11,856 nucleotides of DNA from Oligoflexia bacterium (GTDB taxonomy: Bacteria > Myxococcota_A > UBA796 > UBA2385): NCBI GenBank assembly GCA_013152105.1, contig JAADHA010000673.1, positions 1-11,856 of the forward strand, given 5' to 3'. Below, piece after piece: positions 1 to 7,026 of this stretch. Position 1 is the stretch's first letter; every line of letters begins with the position of its first letter. Both the position numbers and the translations under genes were made by a program. Under the pieces are notes generated by a model. The model was not told the DNA's origin. It saw only the letters and a list, made by a program, of their open reading frames with translations, and searched no databases.

Positions 1-457
1 TGGCCTGGCCGTAGGTGCCGGTCGCGGCGAGCTTGTGCCAGAGGACGCTCTGTTGATGATCGCCAGGAGCCACCAGCAGGGCGCCATCGTAGAATGTGTT
101 GGTGGCCGGGACGCTCACCAGCCGGGCGCACGGATCCACCGTCAGGTCCAGGCCGCCCTGGATCCCCATCGGGCTGCTCTGAGAGTGACAAGTCATGCAC
201 AGATCAGTCAGCAGGTCCTGGACCTGGGACCAGGTCGCAGGACCCGTCGAGCCAGCGCTGGCTGCGCCTGTGTCGGTGGTCAGCGTGGTGGCTGCACCGG
301 TGTCGTCCGCGCCGGCGTCGTCCGCGGTCGGGCCTGCGGTCGATGCGTCTCCGTCAGACCCCGACCCACAGGACACGATCCAGGCCGTGCCGCTGGTCAG
401 CAGGGCCAGGCGCAGGGCCAGGCACAGGGATGGAGCGAGCTTCGGAGTCATCGACAT
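1..457 (-). CDS. c-type cytochrome-like lipoprotein, 3' end beyond window
   Basis: Exported lipoprotein with a single covalent haem site, cut off by the left window edge after 152 residues. Seen: residues 1-29 form a lipoprotein signal peptide (MSMTPKLAPSLCLALRLALL start, hydrophobic core, lipobox I-V-S-C with Cys30). A linker almost entirely of Ser, Thr, Ala, Asp and Gly follows (about 31-74), then the haem motif CMTCH (Cys87, Cys90, His91). After it come GGLDL and PGDHQQSVLWHKL, the pattern usual in the single-haem domains of planctomycete and myxobacterial lipoproteins. Known: CxxCH binds haem c in the periplasm. Inferred: an envelope electron-transfer or redox-sensing protein. The start is the first of two in-frame ATGs (457 or 451); neither has a good Shine-Dalgarno. 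It lies 49 bases after the kinase stop on the same strand, so co-transcription is likely. The distal axial ligand and any second domain are outside the window. Confidence 0.8.
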   Translation of the reverse strand, partial: MSMTPKLAPSLCLALRLALLTSGTAWIVSCGSGSDGDASTAGPTADDAGADDTGAATTLTTDTGAASAGSTGPATWSQVQDLLTDLCMTCHSQSSPMGIQGGLDLTVDPCARLVSVPATNTFYDGALLVAPGDHQQSVLWHKLAATGTYGQA

Positions 458-506
458 GCCTGGCGAAGATGCCGCGTGATCCGTCTACCGTCCAGACCAA
501 TCTCGA

Positions 507-2888
507 TCAGTGTTCGAAGTCGGTCGAGTCCACGCCGGCCAGGCGCAGGGCGTCTGAAATCGAGAGCACACCGCCAAGGCCAGCGCCGATGGCGCGTGGT
601 TCGACCCGGGCCGCCAGGTCACGGACCTGCGTGTTCCAGGCGTCCAGGCCGGTCGCATCCAGCATCAAGGCCGCGGCCTGCAACAGCACCGCGGCTTCCT
701 CTGCGTTGTGGGCTGGCGGGAAGTTCTCGCGCGCCCACCACAGTCCAGCAGCGTCTCCAGACACCGCAGCCAGCGCAGCGGCCAGGGCGGCCTGCGGCTG
801 GTGGTCTGCGGAATAAAAACCAGCCCGCGCCCGCATGGCCAGGGCGGCCGCGTCGTCGTCGTAGCCATGGCTGCGCGCGATCACGGCCTCGACCAGGGCG
901 ATTCGACCGGCCAGCAGCGGCTCACCCAGGCTGTGGACAGCGTCGACCAGATCCATGTCCGGACCATCGGCGGTGTCTTCACGGTGCGCGATCTCCCGCA
1001 GGATCCACCAGGCGGTCGCTTCACGGGTGGCGTCACGGGCGAGCGCTGCGTCCTTGAGCGAGCGGTGGCACTGGCGCTCGGCCGAGTTGAGATCACCGAG
1101 GTCAAGCAGGGCGCGGGTCTGCTCGAGGTGGGCCTGCAGCCTGAATGCGCGGTCGGGGTGGCTGCCCGCCGCCTGGGCGAACAGGTCGAGTGCCTGGGCC
1201 GGGCGGCCCTGCCGTCGTCGAAGGTGGCCCAGCCAGAGGGCTTCGCGTGCCCGTGCGCTGTCCGTGTCCCACCGCTGGACCCAGGCGTGGAGCTGGTCCA
1301 CGACGAAGTCTTCGGCCTCGACCGGGAGCTGGTGCGCGGCCTGGGCCTGGACCGTTGGCACCAGCGCGGACAGGGGCTCGGCGCCGAGTGGGGGCAAGGA
1401 AACGGCCAGCTCCAAGGCATCGCGCGCGCGCCCCAATAGGGCCAGGCGCATGGCGTCCACCACGGCGGCCAGGGCCTCTCGACCCGGGACAGCGGGGAGC
1501 CGCCGCAGCTCCCAGGCGGCGCGCTCCAGAACCCGGGGCGAGGCCGTACCGACCGCGGCGCGGGCGTAGTGCTCGAGCAGCGTTCGCGCTTGACCCAGCG
1601 GCAGGGGCGTCTCGCGGAGGATCGCGAAGGCCAGCTCGGCCGCAGCCAGGGTGTCCGCCAGGCGAGCTTCTTCCAGCGCCAGGCTGGTGATCATCGTGGC
1701 CGTCTCGACGACATCGGCGGCGGACGCGTCGGCAGAGAGGAGGTGGGTCAGAGGCTGCCAGCCATTGGCACCCGGCTGGGCGGCCTCTCCGCCCGCCTGG
1801 CGCAGGCGAGCGATTGTGGCGCGGTCAATCTGCAGGACGGTGTGAGGGTTGCCCTGGGCATCGCCCTCAGCGCTGACGAGCTCGACCAGACCTTGATCCA
1901 ACCAGGCGCTGAGTTCGCCACGGACCGCCGCACGGACACCGCCAGTACGGGCAAACAGCATGCTGGCCGCGTCGCTGGGAATGTGGAGAACGCGTTCGTG
2001 CCCGCCGAAGATCGCCCGCAGATCTTCTGGACCGAGGGGCGGACCCTGGTCCGACCAGGGCGTCTCGATGAGCTGGTCGTCGAGTCGCAGGCCCAAGGCA
2101 TCCAGGATCGCGCCGCAGTCTGGCGGACGATCCATCGGGTCGAGGCAGAGCAGGCATTGGATCGTCGTTTCTACCCGGGCCGGTACCGTGAAGCCCAAGT
2201 CAGAGAGAGGCTGGGCGGGTCCATATTCCCGGCCGCGGACCAGGCTCTCGATGCCCTGTGCCGGCCAAGGCGGCTGGTCCGTCAAGGTCCGGTAGAGGAT
2301 GACCCCCAGGGCGAACAGGTCGGAGCGCGGGGTCGGTCGGTGGCCAGCCAGGACTTCGGGAGCCAGGTAGTGCAGGGTTCCCCCCACCGGAGAGTCGACG
2401 ACCCCATGGGCCATCGGGCTGGCGATGTGTGCCAGGCCGAAGTCCAGCAAGCGGACGAGACCGCTTGCCGTCACCAGTACGTTGCCTGGCTTGAGGTCTC
2501 CATGCACGATGCCCGCAAGGTGAACCTGCCAGAGGCTGCGCAAGAGCTGCTGCGTGGGCCCTTGCACCAGGGACCATGGGGCGGGGCTTTGCAGGCCGGG
2601 AAAGGGCTGGCCGTCGACAAGTTCGGTCACCAGGTAGCGATCATCGCCGTCGCGACCCTGGTCCAGGAGTCGCGCCACACCGGGCAGCTTCAGCGCTCGG
2701 AGGATGGCGGTCTCGCGCTGCGCTGTGTGGTCCCCCGAGGCGCTGGCGATCAGCTTCACCGCGACCATCTGGCCGGTCAACTCGTCCATGGCTGTGTAGA
2801 CCCGCCCCTGTCCGCCGCGGCCCAGCCCATCCACCACGCGATAGCGACGGGCAATGGGGGCGACAGGCCAGTCGTCAGGCCGAGTCAT
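507..2888 (-). CDS. Ser/Thr protein kinase with C-terminal helical-repeat (TPR-like) region
   Basis: A 793-residue cytoplasmic protein; no membrane segment is visible. Kinase domain about 16-268: glycine loop GLGRGGQGRVY (21-31), ATP-anchoring Lys45 in VAVKL, probable alpha-C Glu59, catalytic loop HGDLKPGN (Asp131, Asn136), DFG at 149-151, APE at 176-178, and Asp190 of helix F. All catalytic residues are present, so it should be active. The usual Arg before the catalytic Asp is Gly130, making it a non-RD kinase that probably does not need activation-loop phosphorylation. Residues about 286-365 (with ARTGGVRAAVRGELSAWL) resemble the winged-helix-like segment of myxobacterial kinase/ATPase/TPR proteins, but I see no P-loop ATPase between it and the kinase. 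From about 380 to the end the chain is Ala/Leu-rich paired helices, TPR-like, probably for protein docking. The substrate is unknown. Start ATG at 2888; ribosome site weak (GGAG 11 bases upstream). The haem lipoprotein lies downstream. Confidence 0.94.
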   Translation of the reverse strand: MTRPDDWPVAPIARRYRVVDGLGRGGQGRVYTAMDELTGQMVAVKLIASASGDHTAQRETAILRALKLPGVARLLDQGRDGDDRYLVTELVDGQPFPGLQSPAPWSLVQGPTQQLLRSLWQVHLAGIVHGDLKPGNVLVTASGLVRLLDFGLAHIASPMAHGVVDSPVGGTLHYLAPEVLAGHRPTPRSDLFALGVILYRTLTDQPPWPAQGIESLVRGREYGPAQPLSDLGFTVPARVETTIQCLLCLDPMDRPPDCGAILDALGLRLDDQLIETPWSDQGPPLGPEDLRAIFGGHERVLHIPSDAASMLFARTGGVRAAVRGELSAWLDQGLVELVSAEGDAQGNPHTVLQIDRATIARLRQAGGEAAQPGANGWQPLTHLLSADASAADVVETATMITSLALEEARLADTLAAAELAFAILRETPLPLGQARTLLEHYARAAVGTASPRVLERAAWELRRLPAVPGREALAAVVDAMRLALLGRARDALELAVSLPPLGAEPLSALVPTVQAQAAHQLPVEAEDFVVDQLHAWVQRWDTDSARAREALWLGHLRRRQGRPAQALDLFAQAAGSHPDRAFRLQAHLEQTRALLDLGDLNSAERQCHRSLKDAALARDATREATAWWILREIAHREDTADGPDMDLVDAVHSLGEPLLAGRIALVEAVIARSHGYDDDAAALAMRARAGFYSADHQPQAALAAALAAVSGDAAGLWWARENFPPAHNAEEAAVLLQAAALMLDATGLDAWNTQVRDLAARVEPRAIGAGLGGVLSISDALRLAGVDSTDFEH

Positions 2889-3023
2889 ATTCCGTGGGGC
2901 TCCGGTGCGGTCCGAGGAAAGCAGCGTATCGCGTCTGGAGGAGGGCTCGCACCCCCACTGTGCCTCTCCCTCTGTGCTGGCTGCGCCGACAAGATCGCTG
3001 TCATCGACTGCCAGGCCGTGGCC
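2889..3023. other. Upstream region of the kinase gene
   Basis: The sequence between the kinase start and the small frame beginning at 3024 has no recognisable RNA gene. It should hold the kinase promoter on the minus strand, but no clear -10/-35 pair stands out. On the plus strand a strong purine tract, GGAGGAGGG (2937-2945), looks like a ribosome binding site. No ATG, GTG or TTG in the downstream reading frame follows at normal spacing; only a CTG at 2958 does. Confidence 0.4.
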
Positions 3024-3215
3024 ATGACTACCGCCGACGGCGAGATTGATGACTGCGACCTGCAGGCCTGCCAGGCCGCCTTCGGTGACGGCTGCACGGA
3101 ACCGTGCGCGATCGAAGACAGCCTCCCACCGCGCTACATCTCCGATGACGGGACGGCATGGGATGTCTACGACTTCTGCCCTGACTGGGGGACTGACACC
3201 GGTGGCAAGGGCTGA
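3024..3215 (+). CDS. Small acidic Cys-rich protein, start uncertain, possibly a gene remnant
   Basis: Family not recognised. From ATG 3024 it encodes 63 residues with five Cys (11, 16, 24, 28, 52), about fifteen Asp/Glu and only two basic residues. About four-fifths of its codons end in G or C, as expected of a real gene here, and it stops nine bases before the convergent DUF1571 gene ends. Coding-like composition continues upstream in frame to about 2958, through a stretch reading LCLSLCAGCADK. That stretch looks like the end of a lipoprotein signal peptide, yet no usual start codon lies at its head. Options are initiation at CTG 2958 after the GGAGGAGGG tract, initiation at GTG 3018 or ATG 3024 without a ribosome site, or an N-terminally decayed lipoprotein gene. 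The acidic, Cys-rich make-up suggests an exported or metal-binding protein, but this is inference. Confidence 0.38.
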   Translation: MTTADGEIDDCDLQACQAAFGDGCTEPCAIEDSLPPRYISDDGTAWDVYDFCPDWGTDTGGKG

Positions 3216-3224
3216 CCGGCGGCC

Positions 3225-3965
3225 CTAAAACCCATACTCCGGATTGTCCGGGTCAAAGTCGCTGTCCGCCAGGGGCACAACCGTGATGTCCCGAAACTCG
3301 TAGTCCTCGACCTTGCGAAGCTGGCCGTCTTCGACATCCCAGGTCCGCAGGCGGACCAGCAGGCCAGTTTGGTCGCTGGTGCAGATGTCGATCCGAACCG
3401 CGTAGAGGCCAGGATCCTGGTCCTTGGGCAGGTCCGCTCGCAGGCAGTGAGCCGCTTCGGCGCCGACAAGCGCGGGGCCCAGGTCGGTGTAGGTGGCGCT
3501 CAGCGCGTTGTTGGCCGCGATCCGGTCGGTCTGGCTGGTGATGATGCCGACGACCCGGCTCAGATCGATCAGGTCGACGCCGTGACGGCTGCCGTGCATC
3601 GCCAGTCTCCCCGCCGGGTCCAGATTCAAGGTGGGCAGCAGGGCGCCGGGCTTGACCTTCATATCGCCATCGTTCCAGCCCTGGCGGTACAGCAGTTCGC
3701 GCCCCTTGTGGACCTGACCCACCCACTTCATGTAGATGTCCATGGGTCTGCGGAACTTGACCGCCATCAGGTTGGGGTCCTGCTGCTTGCCATCCGCCCA
3801 CTCTTCACGGCGGAAAGTGTAGGTGTAGGACGAGAGCGCGGCGGTCGCGGTGCGCATCCGATCAAAGCGCGCCTGGGCTTCGACCGACAGTTCGCTTGCA
3901 CTGGGGCTGGCGCTGGCGGCACCGGAGAGGACGAGGATCAGCAGGCTGGTCAGCAAGGTTCGCAT
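3225..3965 (-). CDS. Exported DUF1571 (LolA-like fold) protein
   Basis: A 246-residue periplasmic protein of the DUF1571 family, known mostly from planctomycetes and myxobacteria, whose fold resembles the lipoprotein carriers LolA/LolB. Seen: signal peptide residues 1-19 (short basic start, leucine-rich core, ASA cleavage site). The mature part has the family pattern: SSYTYTFRREEWADGK, then MAVKFRRPMDIYMKWVG, then KGRELLYRQGWNDGDMKVKP. Two Cys, in AAHCLRA and DICTSD, could form a disulfide. There is no lipobox, so it should be soluble in the periplasm. The fold suggests binding of a lipid or other hydrophobic ligand, but the ligand is unknown. It follows the GntR-type regulator by 52 bases on the same strand and may share its transcript. 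Start ATG 3965 has AGGAG about 12 bases upstream, rather far. Confidence 0.86.
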   Translation of the reverse strand: MRTLLTSLLILVLSGAASASPSASELSVEAQARFDRMRTATAALSSYTYTFRREEWADGKQQDPNLMAVKFRRPMDIYMKWVGQVHKGRELLYRQGWNDGDMKVKPGALLPTLNLDPAGRLAMHGSRHGVDLIDLSRVVGIITSQTDRIAANNALSATYTDLGPALVGAEAAHCLRADLPKDQDPGLYAVRIDICTSDQTGLLVRLRTWDVEDGQLRKVEDYEFRDITVVPLADSDFDPDNPEYGF

Positions 3966-4017
3966 GGCGGGCGTCTATCTCCTGGCGCGGGTCTGCGGCA
4001 CGCACTCACAACCACCT

Positions 4018-4740
4018 TCACGCCCGACGGGCTGAGATTTCCGCGAGAGCGACAAGGGAATCGCCACCCTTTCCCAGCAGGGTGCGCGCTGTCTCGGCCG
4101 CGTCGCTGGCGCTGCGCGACAGAATCGCTCGGACGACCTGCTGATGCCCGGCCACATCGTCAAACTCGTCGCCCAACACGCTCAGCAAGAGCGGCTGGAC
4201 GGGCTGATAGGCGGCAACCAGGCCATTCATGGCCAGGCGGTAGGCGATGTTGTCGCTGGCGTCGACGACGGTGCTCCACAGCTTGAGCGCGGCCCGCTGG
4301 CGGCCTGCACGGTCGCTGGCCTGCGCGATTGCCTGGCTGGCGAGTTCGAGGTGGTCCCGGTCATCGGCAGAGTGTCGGGTTGCGGCCAGGCGGGCGGCGT
4401 CGACCCCGATACAGGAACGAAGCTCTGCCAGGGCACGCATGGCCTTGGGATCGATGCCACCGCTGTGCACGATGAGCCGCGAGAGCAGCCCCAGGCCCCC
4501 ATGACGACGGTAGTCGAGCACGATGGTGCCCGCACCCTGGCGGCTCTCCACGAAGCCAGCGGCAGCCAGGCGCGAAATGGCCTCGCGGACGGCGCCGCGG
4601 TTGACCGTGAGCAGCTCAGACAAGGCACGCTCGGCAGGCAGGGCCTGACCAGGTTTGTAGACCCCAGTGAGGATCTCGTTGGAGAGCTGGTCGTAGACAT
4701 CGCCAGCCACGCTCCGACGCTTCACCGGGCCCAGGGCCAT
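4018..4740 (-). CDS. FadR/GntR-family transcriptional regulator (GntR wHTH + FCD domain)
   Basis: A 240-residue DNA-binding repressor or activator. Residues about 10-75 are a GntR winged helix: LSNEILTGVYKPGQALPAER, VNRGAVREAISRLAAAGFVE, and a wing QGAGTIV. Residues about 100-230 are an all-helical FCD effector domain, beginning LAELRSCIGVDAARLAA. In most FCD proteins an Asp and three His bind a metal that helps hold a carboxylate ligand. Here the first pair is replaced (ALKLWSTVVDASDN has Trp where His is expected) and the C-terminal His is missing (LLGKGGDSL); only the His in GHQQVVRAI remains. It may therefore sense a ligand without metal, as fatty acyl-CoA-binding FadR does; that is inference. 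I chose ATG 4740 because GAGGTG lies just before it. An in-frame GTG at 4803 would add 21 residues translated from the operator-like region. It lies 83 bases after the TadE-like genes on the same strand. Confidence 0.93.
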   Translation of the reverse strand: MALGPVKRRSVAGDVYDQLSNEILTGVYKPGQALPAERALSELLTVNRGAVREAISRLAAAGFVESRQGAGTIVLDYRRHGGLGLLSRLIVHSGGIDPKAMRALAELRSCIGVDAARLAATRHSADDRDHLELASQAIAQASDRAGRQRAALKLWSTVVDASDNIAYRLAMNGLVAAYQPVQPLLLSVLGDEFDDVAGHQQVVRAILSRSASDAAETARTLLGKGGDSLVALAEISARRA

Positions 4741-4772
4741 GGTCACCTCGCTGTCCCACCATAGCGTGGTAA

Positions 4773-4791
4773 TGGTCCGGTGGACCGACCA
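4773..4791. promoter_or_regulatory. Candidate operator in the leader of the GntR-type regulator
   Basis: The 19 bases TGGTCCGGTGGACCGACCA have perfect outer arms TGGTC/GACCA, and a nested perfect inverted repeat GGTCC-GGT-GGACC at 4774-4786. A second short inverted repeat, CCAC-6-GTGG, lies at 4756-4769. On the minus strand TATGGT (4766-4761) could be a -10 box, but the -35 is poor. FadR-subfamily regulators often bind TGGT-n-ACCA palindromes in their own promoters, so autoregulation is the natural reading. This is not proven. Confidence 0.5.
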
Positions 4792-4823
4792 CTGGACAGG
4801 CACGCACAGGTCCCAGGGGCGCC

Positions 4824-5249
4824 CTAGTAGAGTTGCTGCTGGGTGAGCATCACGAAGTTCCCGCGGGTCATGTCGGGGATCATGGGCAGCAAGCCGGTGA
4901 AGGGCTGATAGGGCACGCCGACATCGACCCGCAGCACCATCCAGTCGCCCTGCGGAAACCAGGTCGCGCTGATGTCACAGCCGGAATTGCAGTCGACATC
5001 GGCATTATTGAGGACTTCCCTGGCCTGCGCGACGGCTACGGCCTTGATCTCGGTACCGTCCGCGTCAGCACCCTCGATCACGCCGGAGCCGATGCGGCAG
5101 GCGTCTCTGGCAGCGCGACTGATCAGGTACATCCTGGTCTGGAGCAGGGAGAGTTCGACGATGCCCATCAAGATTGTCAACATGAAGGGCAGCGTGAAGG
5201 CGAATTCGATGGCGGCGATGCCGCGTCGCGATCGGCGAAGGGTTCTCAT
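4824..5249 (-). CDS. TadE-like pseudopilin protein (downstream copy)
   Basis: A 141-residue small membrane-anchored protein of the TadE/TadF type. Seen: a basic leader MRTLRRSRRG, then IAAIEFAFTLPFMLTILMGI, matching the pseudopilin processing pattern (Gly10, cut, Glu at +5 and Phe at +6) and a single membrane helix, about 11-33. The mature domain has three Cys: one in ARDACRIGS and a pair in DCNSGCDI. Known: TadE and TadF are cleaved by a TadV/PilD-type peptidase and act as minor pseudopilins in Tad (tight adherence) pili. ATG 5249 was chosen because it overlaps the stop of the previous gene as ATGA, implying translational coupling; an in-frame start eight codons earlier, inside that gene, is less likely. 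Its C-terminal half resembles that of the preceding gene, so the two appear to be an old tandem duplication. Confidence 0.88.
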   Translation of the reverse strand: MRTLRRSRRGIAAIEFAFTLPFMLTILMGIVELSLLQTRMYLISRAARDACRIGSGVIEGADADGTEIKAVAVAQAREVLNNADVDCNSGCDISATWFPQGDWMVLRVDVGVPYQPFTGLLPMIPDMTRGNFVMLTQQQLY

Positions 5250-5680
5250 TCCGGTGCCGCCTCGCGCTGCCACTCCAGGCGCGCGATCTGCTTGGAGTGC
5301 AGCAAGCGGTCGTCCATGAAGAGGCCAACCAGGGGTTGGATGGGACGGGTTGCCTCACAGCGCAGACTGCGCGCTGGGGGGGCTCCCACGGTGTAGGCGT
5401 AGACGGTGCAAGTGGGACACTCTCCGCCGCCGAGGTCGACCAGTGCGGTCTGCATGACGTCGGTCGCGCGGGTCTGCACTTGGGCGATGTACTGGTCCTG
5501 GTCACCGGGGTCGATCAGGGCGCCAGCCCGACAGCCCAGGTTGGCGGAGGCGTCCAGGGCGGCCTGATGGTAGAACAACCAGCCGAAGTCGATGATGGAG
5601 GCGACGACGCCGATCCAGATCGGCAGGGTCAGCACGAACTCGACGGCGTTGTTGCCACGGCGGTGTCGCTGGGTGCGCAT
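5246..5680 (-). CDS. TadE-like pseudopilin protein (upstream copy)
   Basis: A 144-residue TadE-type protein. Seen: basic leader MRTQRHRRG, then NNAVEFVLTLPIWIGVVASI, which again has Gly at -1, Glu at +5 and Phe at +6 followed by one hydrophobic helix (about 10-32). The mature region has Cys in ANLGCRAGA, the pair ECPTC, and LRCEATRP, then IQPLVGLFMDDRLLH near the end. The order Cys-Arg, Cys-x-x-Cys, QP-x-x-GL parallels the next gene. ATG 5680 begins eight bases after the TadG-like stop (5688-5690); an in-frame start 21 codons earlier would overlap that gene and add an Arg/Ser-rich tail that does not look like a leader. The stop is shared with the next start (ATGA), so the two should be made in similar amounts. 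Probably inner-membrane, then assembled outside or anchored. Confidence 0.84.
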   Translation of the reverse strand: MRTQRHRRGNNAVEFVLTLPIWIGVVASIIDFGWLFYHQAALDASANLGCRAGALIDPGDQDQYIAQVQTRATDVMQTALVDLGGGECPTCTVYAYTVGAPPARSLRCEATRPIQPLVGLFMDDRLLHSKQIARLEWQREAAPE

Positions 5681-5687
5681 GGTGGCC

Positions 5688-6944
5688 CTACTGCACGATC
5701 GCCAGCGGCATCTCGGAGATGATCTCCGAGACGACGGCGGCAAGCTGACTGGAGTCCGAGACGACGACCTTGTAGCCGTCGCCGTGCACCATGGCGTCTA
5801 GCATCCAGTCGTCGACCACCAAGGTGACCGCCCAGGTGTGGACTCGCAGATCGTCCCACATGGCCTGGGTGGCCGCGATGGTCTCGGTGCGGATCTCACC
5901 GCCGGTTCGAGGCACCGGTCCGACGTACTCGGTCCAGCGATCCTCGACGTAGCCCTGGTCGGCCCGGATGGTTCCCGATGATGCGCCCAGTCCGTTGGGG
6001 CGTCCGTCCGTGACCACGATCATGGCGCGGTAGACTGCCCCGGTGGAGGAGTCCTCGAACATCTGCCGAGCCAGCCCGATGCCCGTGCTGTGGTCGGTGC
6101 CGGGTTCGTCGGTGTACTCACGGGGCATATCGGGGTAGCACCCGCCGTCTGGGTCGGTGAAGATGTTGCGTTTGGCCAGGGACTTGAGATGGCAAGGGCG
6201 TCCATCGTCGTGGTCGTTGTCCGTGCCGCCCTTGCTGGCGATGTTGAGCTTGGCCCAATCGGCTTCGACAGCAGCAGCGTTGGCCGGAACGGCGATCTGG
6301 GTAAACGGCGTGTATTCCCAGGCGTAGCGGTTGGTGAAGATGGTCATGCCGACTTCATCCACGCCGCTGGCCGAGCTGCTCACCATGTCCAGAGCGGTGA
6401 GCACAGCTTCACGGGCGTCGAGGTACTTGGATTCTCCCCATGAACCGGTGATGTCCATGACGAACACGATCTGGAAGCTGCGGGTGGCCGAGATGGCGTT
6501 GGCACGAACGCCGAAGTCGTCGACGTGCCAGATCCGCGCCAACAGAACGGGGATCGCGTGATCATCTACGCGGCCGACGGTCACGGAGACGGCATTTGGC
6601 ACGACGGGATCGATCGTAAAGACCGGGTCGGCGATCGTGTCGTCCCAGTTGCCGTAGGTGATGTCCAGCAGTTCCGGGGCTTCTCCGGCCACACGGTTCT
6701 GGCCGATGATCTGCTCGGCCGCATCGGTGGCACGGGCCTGGTCACCAGTCTGGCGCAGGACGATGAGCGCCGCCTGGCTGGCTGCATCTGCGACATCCTG
6801 GGCCTGAGCCTGGGAGAGTCTCATGTAGGCGGTGTCGATGCTGAGCGCGCCAAAGCCCAGCAAGGCGATGACGGCGGTGGCGAGCATCAGGCTGTAGTTT
6901 CCAGCCCGGCCGTTGTGGAGCCGCTTGGTGAGATGCGGGCGCAT
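5688..6944 (-). CDS. TadG-like protein with von Willebrand factor A domain
   Basis: A 418-residue membrane-anchored extracytoplasmic protein. Seen: NGRAGNYSLMLATAVIALLG (11-30) and the rest of a single membrane helix to about 41, then the TadG-type segment QAQDVADAASQAALI (46-60). From about 157 a VWA domain begins with FQIVFVMDITGSW. Its metal site would use Asp164, Thr166, Ser168, a Thr in TDHSTGI (near 287) and Asp313 in VVTDGRPNG. The usual D-x-S-x-S motif is D-x-T-x-S here. The leader has Gly15 but Met rather than Glu at +5, so pilin-type cleavage is doubtful. Known: TadG-type proteins with VWA domains are envelope parts of Tad pili and bind other proteins through the metal site. ATG 6944 was chosen for the GGAGGG tract just upstream; open frame continues upstream into repeats and looks non-coding. 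First gene of the minus-strand Tad-like set. Confidence 0.9.
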   Translation of the reverse strand: MRPHLTKRLHNGRAGNYSLMLATAVIALLGFGALSIDTAYMRLSQAQAQDVADAASQAALIVLRQTGDQARATDAAEQIIGQNRVAGEAPELLDITYGNWDDTIADPVFTIDPVVPNAVSVTVGRVDDHAIPVLLARIWHVDDFGVRANAISATRSFQIVFVMDITGSWGESKYLDAREAVLTALDMVSSSASGVDEVGMTIFTNRYAWEYTPFTQIAVPANAAAVEADWAKLNIASKGGTDNDHDDGRPCHLKSLAKRNIFTDPDGGCYPDMPREYTDEPGTDHSTGIGLARQMFEDSSTGAVYRAMIVVTDGRPNGLGASSGTIRADQGYVEDRWTEYVGPVPRTGGEIRTETIAATQAMWDDLRVHTWAVTLVVDDWMLDAMVHGDGYKVVVSDSSQLAAVVSEIISEMPLAIVQ

Positions 6945-7026
6945 GGGACCCTCCATGGCTCTGACAGTGTGGACGCTTTCTAGCGCGCTGGCAAGGGCTG
7001 GGGAGCCGCCAGAGGTGACGCTGCGG

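Noticed and set aside
35..1057. Plus-strand open frame of 340 codons at the left end
   Set aside because: The translation is Arg/Pro/Gly-rich and lies opposite the haem lipoprotein and the kinase tail.
1569..3023. Long plus-strand open frame opposite the kinase
   Set aside because: It is a by-product of high GC opposite a well-supported kinase gene. The translation has no domain pattern; only the part beyond about 2958 looks coding.
6957..7026. Sigma-54-like promoter (GG-N10-GC) upstream of the TadG-like gene
   Set aside because: The only GG-N10-GC match lacks the surrounding TGGCAC and TTGC bases at correct spacing, so it is expected by chance at this GC.
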